A stretch of DNA of 64,000 nucleotides. Origin: Hydractinia symbiolongicarpus. Lineage: Eukaryota; Cnidaria; Hydrozoa; Anthoathecata; Hydractiniidae. The translations under genes and the position numbers were made by a program. Below are positions 36,196 to 49,332 of this stretch, in pieces; the stretch's first letter is position 1, and every line of letters starts with the position of its first letter. The DNA lies in contig NC_079882.1 in NCBI RefSeq assembly GCF_029227915.1, positions 15,326,501 to 15,390,500 of the forward strand. The letters run 5' to 3'. Below the pieces are notes generated by a model, which was not told the DNA's origin, did not search any database, and was given only the letters and a program-made list of their open reading frames with translations.

Positions 36196-37640
36196 GTGTT
36201 GTAAGGCAACGGCGCCAATGAAAACGACTTGGGACGTTGTAACGCATTGAGACTGGAAGGACTAGGTCAATGGTGACCTGCGCAGACCGGTGAAACCACG
36301 TGATTAACGTGTGAGGCCTTTATTAGACTGCAAAGGGCCATATTACAGCCTTTATAGGACTGTGCACGTAGTTAAGAGTGTCTTAAGGCAACGGCGCTAA
36401 TGAAAACGACTTGAAACGTTGTAGCACATTGAGACTGGCAGGATTAGGCCAATGGTAACCTGCGCAGGCATGTGAAAACACGTGATTTACGTGTGAGGCC
36501 TTTATTAGACTGCAAAAGGCCAAATTACAGTCTTTATAGGACTGTGCACGTACTTAAGGGTGTTGTAAGGCAACGGCGCCAATGAAAACGACTTGGGACG
36601 TTGTAGCGCATTGAGACTGGAAGGACTAGGCCAATGGTGACCTGCGCAGACCGGTGAAACCACGTGATTAACGTGTGAGGCCTTTATTAGACTGCAAAGG
36701 GCCATATTACAGCCTTTATAGGACTGTGCACGTAGTTAAGAGTGTTGTAAGGCAACGGCGCTAATTAAAACGACTTGGGACGTTGAAGCGCATTGAGACT
36801 GGAAGGAATAGTCCAATGGTAACCTGCGCAGACCGGTGAAACCACGTGATTACGTGTGAGGCCTTTATTAGACTGCAAAAGGCCATATTACAGCTTTTAT
36901 AGGACTGTGCGCGTAGTTAAGAGTGTTGTAAAGCAACAGCGCTAATGAAATCGACTTGGGAGGTTGTAGCGCATTGAGAGTGGAACGACAAGTCCAACGG
37001 TAACCTGCACAGGCAGATGGAACCACGTGATTTACGTGTGAGGCCTTTATTAGACTGCAAAGGGCCATATTACAGCCTTTATAGGACTGTGCACGTAGTT
37101 AAGAGTGTTCTAAGGCCACGGCGCTAAGGAAAACCACTTGGAACGTTGTAATGCATTGAGACTGGAAGGAATAGTCCAATGGTAACCTGCGCAGACCGGT
37201 GAAACCACGTGATTAACGTGTGAGGCCCCTTATTAGACTGCAAAGGGCCATATTACAGCCTTTATAGGACTGTGCACGTAGTTCAGAGTGTCTTAAGGCA
37301 ACGGCGCTAATGAAAACAACTTGAGACGTTGTATCACATTGAGACTGGAAGGAATAGTCCAATGGTAACCCGCGCAGGCAGATGGAACCACGTGACTTAC
37401 GTGTGACGCCTTTATTAGACTTCAAAAGGCCAAATTACAGCCTTTATAGGACTGTGCACGTAGTTAAGAGTGTTGTAAAGCAACGGCGCTAATGAAAACG
37501 ACTTGGGACGTTGTAGCGCATTGAGACTGGAACGACTAGTCCAATGGTAACCTGCACAGGCAGATGGAACCACGTGATTTACGTGTGAGGCCTTTATTAG
37601 ACTTCAAAAGGCCAAATTACAGCCTTTATAGGACTGTGCA
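36196..37640 (+). repeat. Third copy of the 12-monomer block with four monomers missing
   Basis: The first part matches copy 2 at an offset of 3455 bp (33050 to 36505), and the later part at 2727 bp (34486 to 37213). The difference, 728 bp, equals four whole monomers lost near 37100, inside a unit that joins gtagttaagagtg to ttctaaggccacgg. Loss of a whole number of monomers is typical of unequal exchange within a satellite. Confidence 0.75.
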
Positions 37641-37969
37641 CGTAGTTAGGAGTGTTCTAAGGCAACGGCGCTAATGAAAAAGATTTGGGACGTTGTAATG
37701 CATTAAGACTGGAAGGACTAGGCCAATGGTAACCTGCGCAGACATGTGAAACCACGTGATTTACGTGTGAGGCTTTTATTAGACTGCAAAAGGCCATATT
37801 ACAGCCTTTATAGGACTGTGCACGTGGTTAAGAGTGTTGTAAGGCAACAGCGAAAATGAAAACAACTTGGGACGTTGTAGAGCATTGAGACTGGAAGGAA
37901 TAGTCCAATGGTAACCTGCGCAGACCGGTGAAACCACGTGATTACGTGTGAGGCCTTTATTAGACTGCA

Positions 37970-40880
37970 AAAGGCCATATTACAGCTTTTATAGGACTGT
38001 GCACGTAGTTAAGAGTGTTGTAAGGCAACAGCGATAATGAAAACAACTTGGGACGTTGTAGCCCATTGAGACTGGAAGGAATAGTCCAATGGTAACCTGC
38101 GCAGACAGGTGAAACCACGTGATTTACGTGTGAGGCTTTTATTAGACTGCAAAAGGCCATATTACAGCCTTTATAGGACTGTGCACGTGGTTAAGAGTGT
38201 TGTAAGGCAACAGCGATAATGAAAACAACTTGGGACGTTGTAGCGCATTGAGACTGGAAGGAATAGTCCAATGGTAACCCGCGCAGGCAGATGGAACCAC
38301 GTGATTTACGTGTGAGGACTTTATTAGACTGCAAAAGGCCATATTACAGCCTTTATAGGACTGTGCACGTAGTTAAGAGTGTTGTAAAGCTACGGTGCTA
38401 ATGAAAACGACTTGGGACGTTGTAGTACATTGAGACTGGAAGGACTAGACCAATGGCAACCTGCGCAGGCAGGTGAAACCACGTGATTTACGTATGAAGC
38501 CTTTACTAGACTGCAAAAGGCCAAATTACAGCCTTTATTGGACTGTGCACGTAGTTAAGAGTGTTGTAAGGCAACGGCGCTGATGAAAACGACTTGGGAC
38601 GTTGTAGCGCATTGAGACTGGAAGGACTAGGCCAATGGTGACCTGCGCAGACCGGTGAAACCACGTGATTAACGTGTGAGGCCTTTATTAGACTGCAAAG
38701 GGCAATACTACAGCCTTTATATGACTGTGCACGTGGTTAAGAGTGTTGTAAGGCAACAGCGATAATGAAAACAACTTGGGACGTTGTAGAGCATTGAGAC
38801 TGGAAGGAATAGTCCAATGGTAACCTGCGCAGACCGGTGAAACCACGTGATTACGTGTGAGGCCTTTATTAGACTGCAAAAGGCCATATTACAGCTTTTA
38901 TAGGACTGTGCACGTAGTTAAGAGTGTTGTAAGGCAACAGCGATAATGAAAACAACTTGGGACGTTGTAGCCCATTGAGACTGGAAGGAATAGTCCAATG
39001 GTAACCTGCGCAGACATGTGAAACCACGTGATTTACGTGTGAGGCTTTTATTAGACTGCAAAAGGCCATATTACAGCCTTTATAGGACTGTGCACGTGGT
39101 TAAGAGTGTTGTAAGGCAACAGCGATAATGAAAACAACTTGGGACGTTGTAGCGCATTGAGACTGGAAGGAATAGTCCAATGGTAACCTGCGCAGGCAGA
39201 TGGAACCACGTGATTTACGTGTGAGGACTTTATTAGACTGCAAAAGGCCATATTACAGCCTTTATAGGACTGTGCACGTAGTTAAGAGTGTTGTAAAGCT
39301 ACGGTGCTAATGAAAACGACTTGGGACGTTGTAGTACATTGAGACTGGAAGGACTAGACCAATGGCAACCTGCGCAGGCAGGTGAAACCACGTGATTTAC
39401 GTATGAAGCCTTTACTAGACTGCAAAAGGCCAAATTACAGCCTTTATAGGACTGTACACGTAGTTAAGAGTGTTGTAAGGCAACAGCGATAATGAAAACA
39501 ACTTGGGACGTTGTAGCCCATTGAGACTGGAAGGAATAGTCCAATGGTAACCTGCGCAGACATGTGAAACCACGTGATTTACGTGTGAGGCTTTTATTAG
39601 ACTGCAAAAGGCCATATTACAGCCTTTATAGGACTGTGCACGTGGTTAAGAGTGTTGTAAGGCAACAGCGATAATGAAAACAACTTGGGACGTTGTAGCG
39701 CATTGAGACTGGAAGGAATAGTCCAATGGTAACCCGCGCAGGCAGATGGAACCACGTGATTTACGTGTGAGGACTTTATTAGACTGCAAAAGGCCATATT
39801 ACAGCCTTTATAGGACTGTGCACGTAGTTAAGAGTGTTGTAAAGCTACGGTGCTAATGAAAACGACTTGGGACGTTGTAGTACATTGAGACTGGAAGGAC
39901 TAGACCAATGGCAACCTGCGCAGGCAGGTGAAACCACGTGATTTACGTATGAAGCCTTTACTAGACTGCAAAAGGCCAAATTACAGCCTTTATTGGACTG
40001 TGCACGTAGTTAAGAGTGTTGTAAGGCAACGGCGCTGATGAAAACGACTTGGGACGTTGTAGCGCATTGAGACTGGAAGGACTAGGCCAATGGTGACCTG
40101 CGCAGACCGGTGAAACCACGTGATTAACGTGTGAGGCCTTTATTAGACTGCAAAGGGCAATACTACAGCCTTTATATGACTGTGCACGTGGTTAAGAGTG
40201 TTGTAAGGCAACAGCGATAATGAAAACAACTTGGGACGTTGTAGAGCATTGAGACTGGAAGGAATAGTCCAACGGTAACCTGCGCAGACCGGTGAAACCA
40301 CGTGATTACGTGTGAGGCCTTTATTAGACTGCAAAAGGCCATATTACAGCTTTTATAGGACTGTGCACGTAGTTAAGAGTGTTGTAAGGCAACAGCGATA
40401 ATGAAAACAACTTGGGACGTTGTAGCCCATTGAGACTGGAAGGAATAGTCCAATGGTAACCTGCGCAGACATGTGAAACCACGTGATTTACGTGTGAGGC
40501 TTTTATTAGACTGCAAAAGGCCACATTACAGCCTTTATAGGACTGTGCACGTGGTCAAGAGTGTTGTAAGGCAACAGCGATAATGAAAACAACTTGGGAC
40601 GTTGTAGCGCATTGAGACTGGAAGGAATAGTCCAATGGTAACCTGCGCAGGCAGATGGAACCACGTGATTTACGTGTGAGGACTTTATTAGACTGCAAAA
40701 GGCCATATTACAGCCTTTATAGGACTGTGCACGTAGTTAAGAGTGTTGTAAAGCTACGGTGCTAATGAAAACGACTTGGGACGTTGTAGTACATTGAGAC
40801 TGGAAGGACTAGACCAATGGCAACCTGCGCAGGCAGGTGAAACCACGTGATTTACGTATGAAGCCTTTACTAGACTGCAA
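37970..40880 (+). repeat. 1455-bp (eight-monomer) tandem duplication
   Basis: Markers recur 1455 bases apart: gaagcctttactag at 38496 and 39951, tttatatgactg at about 38716 and 40171, and ttgtagagcattg. A further partial copy of the marker order (546 bp, three monomers) is inserted near 39050-39600. The unit is eight monomers, one base short because of a 181-bp form. Confidence 0.65.
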
Positions 40881-43800
40881 AAGGCCAAATTACAGCCTTT
40901 ATTGGACTGTGCACGTAGTTAAGAGTGTTGTAAGGCAACGGCGCTGATGAAAACGACTTGGGACGTTGTAGTACATTGAGAATGAAAGGACTAGGCCAAT
41001 GATAACCTGCGCAGACAGGTGAAACCACGTGATTTACGTGTGAGGCCTTTATTTGACTGCAAAAGGCCATATTACAGCCTTTATAGGACTGTGCAGGTAG
41101 TTAAGAGTGTTCTAAGGCCACGGCGCTAAAGAAAACCACTTGGAACGTTGTAATGCATTGAGACTGGAAGGAATAGTCCAATGGTAACCTGCGCAGACCG
41201 GTGAAACCACGTGATTAACGTGTGAGGCCTTTATTAGACTGCAAAGGGCCATATTATAGCCTTTATAGGACTGTGCACGTAGTTAAGAGTGTCTTAAGGC
41301 AACGGCGCTAATGAAAACAACTTGAGACGTTGTATCACATTGAGACTGGAAGGAATAGTCCAATGGTAACCCGCGCAGGCAGATGGAACCACGTGATTTA
41401 CGTGTGAGGCCTTTATTAGACTTCAAAAGGCCAAATTACAGCCTTTATAGGACTGTGCACGTAGTTAAGAGTGTTGTAAAGCAACGGCGCTAATGAAAAG
41501 GACTTGGGACGTTGTAGCGCATTGAGACTGGAACGACTAGTCCAATGGTAACCTACACAGGCAGATGGAACACGTGATTTACGTGTGAGGCCTTTATTAG
41601 ACTGCAAAAGGCCATATTACAGCCTTTATAGGACTGTGCAGGTAGTTAAGAGTGTTGTAAAGCAACGGCGCTAATGAAAACGACTTGGGACGTTGTAGCG
41701 CATTGAGACTGGAACGACTAGTCCAATGGTAACCTGCACAGGCAGATGGAACCACGTGATTTACGTGTGAGGCCTTTATTAGAGTTCAAAAGGCCAAATT
41801 ACAGCCTTTATAGGACTGTGCACGTAGTTAAGAGTGTTCTAAGGCAACGGCGTTAATAAAAAAGATTTGGGACGTTGTAATGCATTGAGACTGGAAGGAC
41901 TAGGCCAATGGTAACCTGCGCAGACATGTGAAACCACGTGATTTACGTGTGAGGCTTTTATTAGACTGCAAAAGGCCATATTACAGCCTTTATAAGACTG
42001 TGCACGTGGTTAAGAGTGTTGTAAGGCAACAGCGATAATGAAAACAACTTGGGACGTTGTAGCGCATTGAGACTGGAAGGAATAGTCCAATGGTAACCTG
42101 CGCAGACCGGTGAAACCACGTGATTACGTGTGAGGCCTTTATTAGACTGCAAAGGGCCATATTACAGATTTTATAGGACTGTGCACGTAGTTAAGAGTGT
42201 TGTAAAGCAACAGCGATAATGAAAACAACTTGGGACGTTGTAGCCCATTGAGACTGGAAGAAATAGTCCAATGGTGACCTGCGCAGACCGGTGAAACCAC
42301 GTGATTAACGTGTGAGGCCTTTATTAGACTGCAAAGGGCAATACTACAGCCTTTATAGGACTGTGCAGGTAGTTAATAGTGTTGTAAAGCAACGGCGCTA
42401 ATGAAAACGACTTGGGAGGTTGTAGCGCATTGAGACTGGAACGACAAGTCCAATGGTGACCTGCGCAGACCGGTGAAACTACGTGATTAACGTGTGAGGC
42501 CTTTATTAGACTGCAAAGGGCAATACTACAGCCTTTATAGGACCGTGCACGTAGTTAAGAGTGTCTTAAGGCAACGGCGCTAATAAAAACGACTTGAGAC
42601 GTTGTAGTACATTGAGAATGGAAGGACTAGGCCAATGATAACCTGCGCAGACAGGTGAAACCACGTGATTTACGTGTGAGGCCTTTATTTGATTGCAAAA
42701 GTCCATATTACAGCCTTTATAGGACTGTGCACGTAGTTAACAGTGTTGCAAAGCAACGGCGCCAATGAAAACGACTTGGGACGTTGTAGCGCATTGAGAC
42801 TGTAAGGACTAGGCCAATGGTAACCTGCGCAGACCGGTGAAACCACGTGATTAACGTGCGAGGCCTTTATTAGACTGCACAGGGCAATACTACAGCCTTT
42901 ATAGGACTGTGCACGTAGTTAAGAGTGTCTTAAGGCAACGGCGCTAATGAAAACGACTTGAGACGTTGTAGTACATTGAGAATGAAAGGACTAGGCCAAT
43001 GATAACCTGAGCAGACAGGTGAAACCACGTGATTTACGTGTGAGGCCTTTATTTGACTGCAAAAGGCCATATTACAGCCTTTATAGGACTGTGCAGGTAG
43101 TTAAGAGTGTTGTAAAGCAACGGCGCTAATGAAAACGACTTTTGACGTTGTAGCGCATTGAGAGTGGAACGACTAGTGCAATGGTAACCTGCACAGGCAG
43201 ATGGAACCACGTGATTTACGTGTGAGGCCTTTATTAGAGTTCAAAAGGCCAAATTGCAGCCTTTATAGGACTGTGCACGTAGTTAAGAGTGTTCTAAGGC
43301 AACGGCGCTAATGAAAAAGATTTGGGACGTTGTAATGCATTGAGACTGGAAGGACTAGGCCAATGGTAACCTGCGCAGACATGTGAAACCACGTGATTTA
43401 CGTGTGAGGCTTTTATTAGACTGCAAAAGGCCATATTACAGCCTTTATAGGACTGTGCACGTGGTTAAGAGTGTTGTAAGGCAACAGCGATAATGAAAAC
43501 AACTTGGGACGTTGTAGCGCATTGAGACTGGAAGGAATAGTCCAATGGTAACCTTCACAGACCGGTGAAACCACGTGATTACGTGTGAGGCCTTTATTAG
43601 ACTGCAAAAGGCCATATTACAGCTTTTATAGGACTGTGCACGTAGTTAAGAGTGTTGTAAAGCAACAGCGCTAATGAAAACGACTTGGGAGGTTGTAGCG
43701 CATTGAGACTGGAACGACAAGTCCAATGGTAACCTGCACAGGCAGATGGAACCACGTGATTTGCGTGTGAGGCCTTTATTAGACTGCAAAAGGCCAAATT

Positions 43801-46800
43801 ACAGTCTTTATAGGACTGTGCACGTACTTAAGAGTGTTGTAAGGCAACGGCGCTAATGAAAACGACTTGGGACGTTGTAGCGCATTGAGACTGGAAGGAC
43901 TAGGTCAATGGTGACCTGCGCAGACCGGTGAAACCACGTGATTACCGTGTGAGGCCTTTATTAGACTGCAAAGGGGCATATTACAGCCTTTATAGGACTG
44001 TGCACGTAGTTAAGAGTGTCTTAAGGTAACAAGGCTAATGAAAACGACTTGAGACGTTGTAGCACATTGAGACTGGAAGGATTAGGCCAATGGTAACCTG
44101 CGCAGGCATGTGAAAACACGTGATTTACGTGTGAAGCCTTTATTAGACTCCAAAAGGCCATATTACAGCCTTTTTAGGACTGTGCACGTAGTTAACAGTG
44201 TTGCAAAGCAACGGCACCAATGAAAAAGACTTGGGACGTTGTAGCGCATTGAGACTGTAAGGACTAGGCCAATGGTAACCTGTGCAGACAGGTGAAACCA
44301 CGTGATTTACGTGTGAGGCCTTTATTAGACTGCAAAAGGCCATACTACAGCCTTTATAGGACTGTGCAGGTAGTTAAGAGTGTTCTAAGACCACGGCGCT
44401 AAGGAAAACCACTTGGAACGTTGTAGTGCATTGGGACTGGAAGGAATAGTCCAATGGTAACCTGCGCAGGCAGATGGAACCACGTGATTTACGTGTGAGG
44501 ACTTTATTAGACTGCAAAAGGCCATATTACAGCCTTTATAGGACTGTGCACGTAGTTAAGAGTGTTGTAAAGCTACGGTGCTAATGAAAACGACTTGGGA
44601 CGTTGTAGTACATTGAGACTGGAAGGACTAGACCAATGGTAACCTGCGCAGGCAGGTGAAACCACGTGATTTACGAATGAAGCCTTTACTAGACTGCAAA
44701 AGGCCAAATTACAGCCTTTATAGGACTGTGCACGTTGTTAAGAGTGTTGTAAGGCAACGGCGCTAATGAAAACGACTTGGGACGTTGTAGCGCATTGAGA
44801 CTGGAAGGACTAGGCCAATGGTGACCTGCGCAGACCGGTGAAACCACGTGATTAACGTGTGAGGCCTTTATTAGACTGCAAAAGGCCATATTACAGCCTT
44901 TATAGGACTGTGCACGTAGTTAAGAGTGTTGTAAAGCTACGGTGCTAATGAAAACGACTTGGGACGTTGTAGTACATTGAGACTGGAAGGACTAGACCAA
45001 TGGTAACCTGCGCAGGCAGGTGAAACCACGTGATTTACGTATGAAATCTTTACTAGACTGCAAAAGGCCAAATTACAGCCTTTATAGGACTGTGCACGTA
45101 GTTAAGAGTGTTGTAAGGCAACGGCGCTAATGAAAACGACTTGGAACGTTGTAGCGCATTGAGACTGGAAGGACTAGGCCAATGGTGACCTGAGCAGACC
45201 GGTGAAACTACGTGATTAACGTGTGAGGCCTTTATTAGACTGCAAAGGGCAATACTACAGCCTTTATAGGACCGTGCACGTAGTTAAGAGTGTCTTAAGG
45301 CAACGGCGCTAATAAAAACGACTTGAGACGTTGTAGTACATTGAGAAAGGAAGGACTAGGCCAATGATAACCTGTGCAGACAGGTGAAACCACGTGATTT
45401 ACGTGTGAGGCCTTTATTTGATTGCAAAAGGCCATATTACTGCCTTTATAGGACTGTGCACGTAGTTAACAGTGTTGCAAAGCAACGGCGCCAATGAAAA
45501 CGACTTGGGACGTTGTAGCGCATTGAGACTGGAAGGACTAGGCCAATGGTAACCTGCGCAGACCAGTGAAACCACGTGATTAACGTGTGAGGCCTTTATT
45601 AGACTGCACAGGGCAATACTACAGCCTTTACAGGACTGTGCACGTAGTTAAGAGTGTCTTAAGGCAACGGCACTAATGAAAACGACTTGAGACGTTGTAG
45701 TACATTGAGACTGGAAGGACTAGTTCAATGGTGACCTGCGCAGACCGGTGAAACCACGTGATTACCGTGTGAGGCCTTTATTAGACTGCAAAGGGGCATA
45801 TTACAGCCTTTATAGGACTGTGCACGTAGTTAAGAGTGTCTTAAGGTAACAAGGCTAATGAAAACGACTTGAGACGTTGTAGCACATTGAGACTGGAAGG
45901 ATTAGGCCAATGGTAACCTGCGCAGGCATGTGAAAACACGTGATTTACGTGTGAAGCCTTTATTAGACTCCAAAAGGCCAAATTACAGCCTTTATAGGAC
46001 TGTGCACGTAGTTAACAGTGTTGCAAAGCAACGGCGCCAATGAAAAAGACTTGGGACGTTGTAGCGCATTGAGACTGTAAGGACTAGGCTAATGGTAACC
46101 TGCGCAGACAGGTGAAACCACGTGATTTACGTGTGAGGCCTTTATTAGACTGCAAAAGGCCATACTACAGCCTTTATAGGACTGTGCAGGTAGTTAAGAG
46201 CGTTCTAAGACCACGGCGCTAAGGAAAACCACTTGGAACGTTGTAGTGCATTGGGACTGGAAGGAATAGTCCAATGGTAACCTGCGCAGGCAGATGGAAC
46301 CACGTGATTTACGTGTGAGGACTTTATTAGACTGCAAAAAGGCCATATTACAGCCTTTATAGGACTGTGCACGTAGTTAAGAGTGTTGTAAAGCTACGGT
46401 GCTAATGAAAACGACTTGGGACGTTGTAGTACATTGAGACTGGAAGGACTAGACCAATGGTAACCTGCGCAGGCAGGTGAAACCACGTGATTAACGTGTG
46501 AGGCCTTTATTAGACTGCAAAAGGCCATATTACAGCCTTTATAGGACTGTGCACGTAGTTAAGAGTGTTGTAAAGCTACGGTGCTAATGAAAACGACTTG
46601 GGACGTTGTAGTACATTGAGACTGGAAGGACTAGACCAATGGTAACCTGCGCAGGCAGGTGAAACCACGTGATTTACGTATGAAATCTTTACTAGACTGC
46701 AAAAGGCCAAATTACAGCCTTTATAGTACTGTGCACGTAGTTAAGAGTGTTGTAAGGCAACGGCGCTAATGAAAACGACTTGGAACGTTGTAGCGCATTG

Positions 46801-49332
46801 AGACTGGAAGGACTACGCCAATGGTGACCTGCGCAGACCGGTGAAACTACGTGATTAACGTGTGAGGCCTTTATTAGACTGCAAAGGGCAATACTACAGC
46901 CTTTATAGGACCGTGCACGTAGTTAAGAGTGTCTTAAGGCAACGGCGCTAATAAAAACGACTTGAGACGTTGTAGTACATTGAGAATGGAAGGACTAGGC
47001 CAATGATAACCTGCGTAGACAGTTGAAACAACGTGATTTACGTGTGAGGCCTTTATTTGACTGCAAAAGGCCATATTACAGCCTTTATAGGACTGTGCAG
47101 GTAGTTAAGAGTGTTGTAAAGCAACAGCGCTAATGAAAACGACTTGGGACGTTGTAGCGCATTGAGACTGGAAGGACTGGTCCAATGGTAACCTGCACAG
47201 GCAGATGGAACCACGTGATTTACGTGTGAGGCCTTTATTAGAGTTCAAAAGGCCAAATTACAGCCTTTATGGGACTGTGCACGTAGTTAAGAGTGTTCTA
47301 AGGCAACGGCGCTAATGAAAAAGATTTGGGACGTTGTAATGCATTGAGACTGGAAGGACTAGGCCAATGGTAACCTGCGCAGACATGTGAAACCACGTGA
47401 TTTACGTGTGAGGCTTTTATTAGACTGCAAAAGGCCATATTACAGCTTTTATAGGACTGTGCACGTGGTTAAGAGTGTTGTAAGGCAACAGCGATAATGA
47501 AAACAACTTGGGACGTTGTAGCGCATTGAGACTGGAAGGAATAGTCCAATGGTAACCTGCGCAGACCGGTGAAACGACGTGATTACGTGTGAGGCCTTTA
47601 TTAGACTGCAAAAGGGCATATTACAGCTTTTATAGGACTGTGCACGTAGTTAAGAGTGTTGTAAAGCAACAGCGCTAATGAAAACGACTTGGGAGGTTGT
47701 AGCGCATTGAGACTGGAACGACAAGTCCAATGGTAACCTGCACAGGCAGATGGAACCACGTGATTTACGTGTGAGGCCTTTATTAGACTGCAAAAGGCCA
47801 AATTACAGTCTTTATAGGACTGTGCACGTACTTAAGAGTGTTGTAAGGCAACGGCGCTAATGAAAACGACTTGGGACGTTGTAGCGCATTGAGACTGGAA
47901 GGACTAGGTCAATGGTGACCTGCGCAGACAGGTGAAACCACGTGATTAACGTGTGAGGCCTTTATTAGACTGCAAAGGGGCATATTACAGACTTTATAGG
48001 ACTGTGCACGTAGTTAAGAGTGTCTTAAGGTAACGGGGCTAATAAAAACGACTTGAGACGTTGTAGCACATTGAGACTGGAAGGATTAGGCCAATGGTAA
48101 CCTGCGCAGGCATGTGAAAACACGTGATTTACGTGTGAAGCCTTTATTAGACTCCAAAAGGCCATATTACAGCCTTTATAGGACTGTGCACGTAGTTAAC
48201 AGTGTTGCAAAGCAACGGCGCCAATGAAAACGACTTGGGACGTTGTAGCGCATTGAGACTGTAAGGACTAAGCCAATGGTAACCTGCGCAGACAGGTAAA
48301 ACCACGTGATTTACGTGTGAGGCCTTTATTAGACTGCAAAAGGCCATATTACAGCCTTTTTAGGACTGTGCAGGTAGTTAAGAGTGTTTTAAGACCACGG
48401 CGCTAAGGAAAACCACTTGGAACGTTGTAGTGCATTGGGACTGGAAGGAATAGTCCAATGGTAACCTGCGCAGGCAGATGGAACCACGTGATTTACGTGT
48501 GAGGACTTTATTAGACTGCAAAAGGCCATATTACAGCCTTTATAGGACTGTGCACGTAGTTAAGAGTGTTGTAAAGCTACGGTACTAATGAAAACGGCTT
48601 GGGACGTTGTAGTACATTGATACTGGAAGGACTAGACCAATGGTAACCTGCGCAGGCAGGTGAAACCACGTGATTTACGTATGAAGCCTTTACTAGACTG
48701 CAAAAGGCCAAATTACAGCCTTTATAGGACTGTGCACGTTGTTAAGAGTGTTGTAAGGCAACGGCGCTAATGAAAACGACTTGGGACGTTGTAGCGCATT
48801 GAGACTGGAAAGACTAGGCCAATGGTGACCTGCGCAGACCGGTGAAACCACGTGATTAACGTGTGAGGCCTTTATTAGACTGCAAAGTGCAATACTACAG
48901 CCTTTATAGGACTGCGCACGTAGTTAAGAGTGTCTTAAGGCAACGGCGCTAATGAAAACGACTTGAGACGTTGTAGTACATTGAGAATGGAAGGACTAGG
49001 CCAATGATAACCTGCGCAGACAGGTGAAACCACGTGATTTACGTGTGAGGCCTTTATTTGACTGCAGAAGGCCATATTACAGCCTTTATAGGACTGTGCA
49101 GGTAGTTAAGAGTGTTCTAAGGCCACGGCGCTAAGGAAAACCACTTGGAACGTTGTAGTGCATTGAGACTTGAAGGAATAGTCCAATGGTAACCTGCGCA
49201 GGCAGATGGAACCACGTGATTTACGTGTGAGGCCTTTATTAGATTGCAAAAGGCGATATTGCAGCCTTTATAGGACTGTGCACCTAGTTAAGAGTGTTGT
49301 AAAGCAACGGCGCTAATGAAAACGACTTGGGA

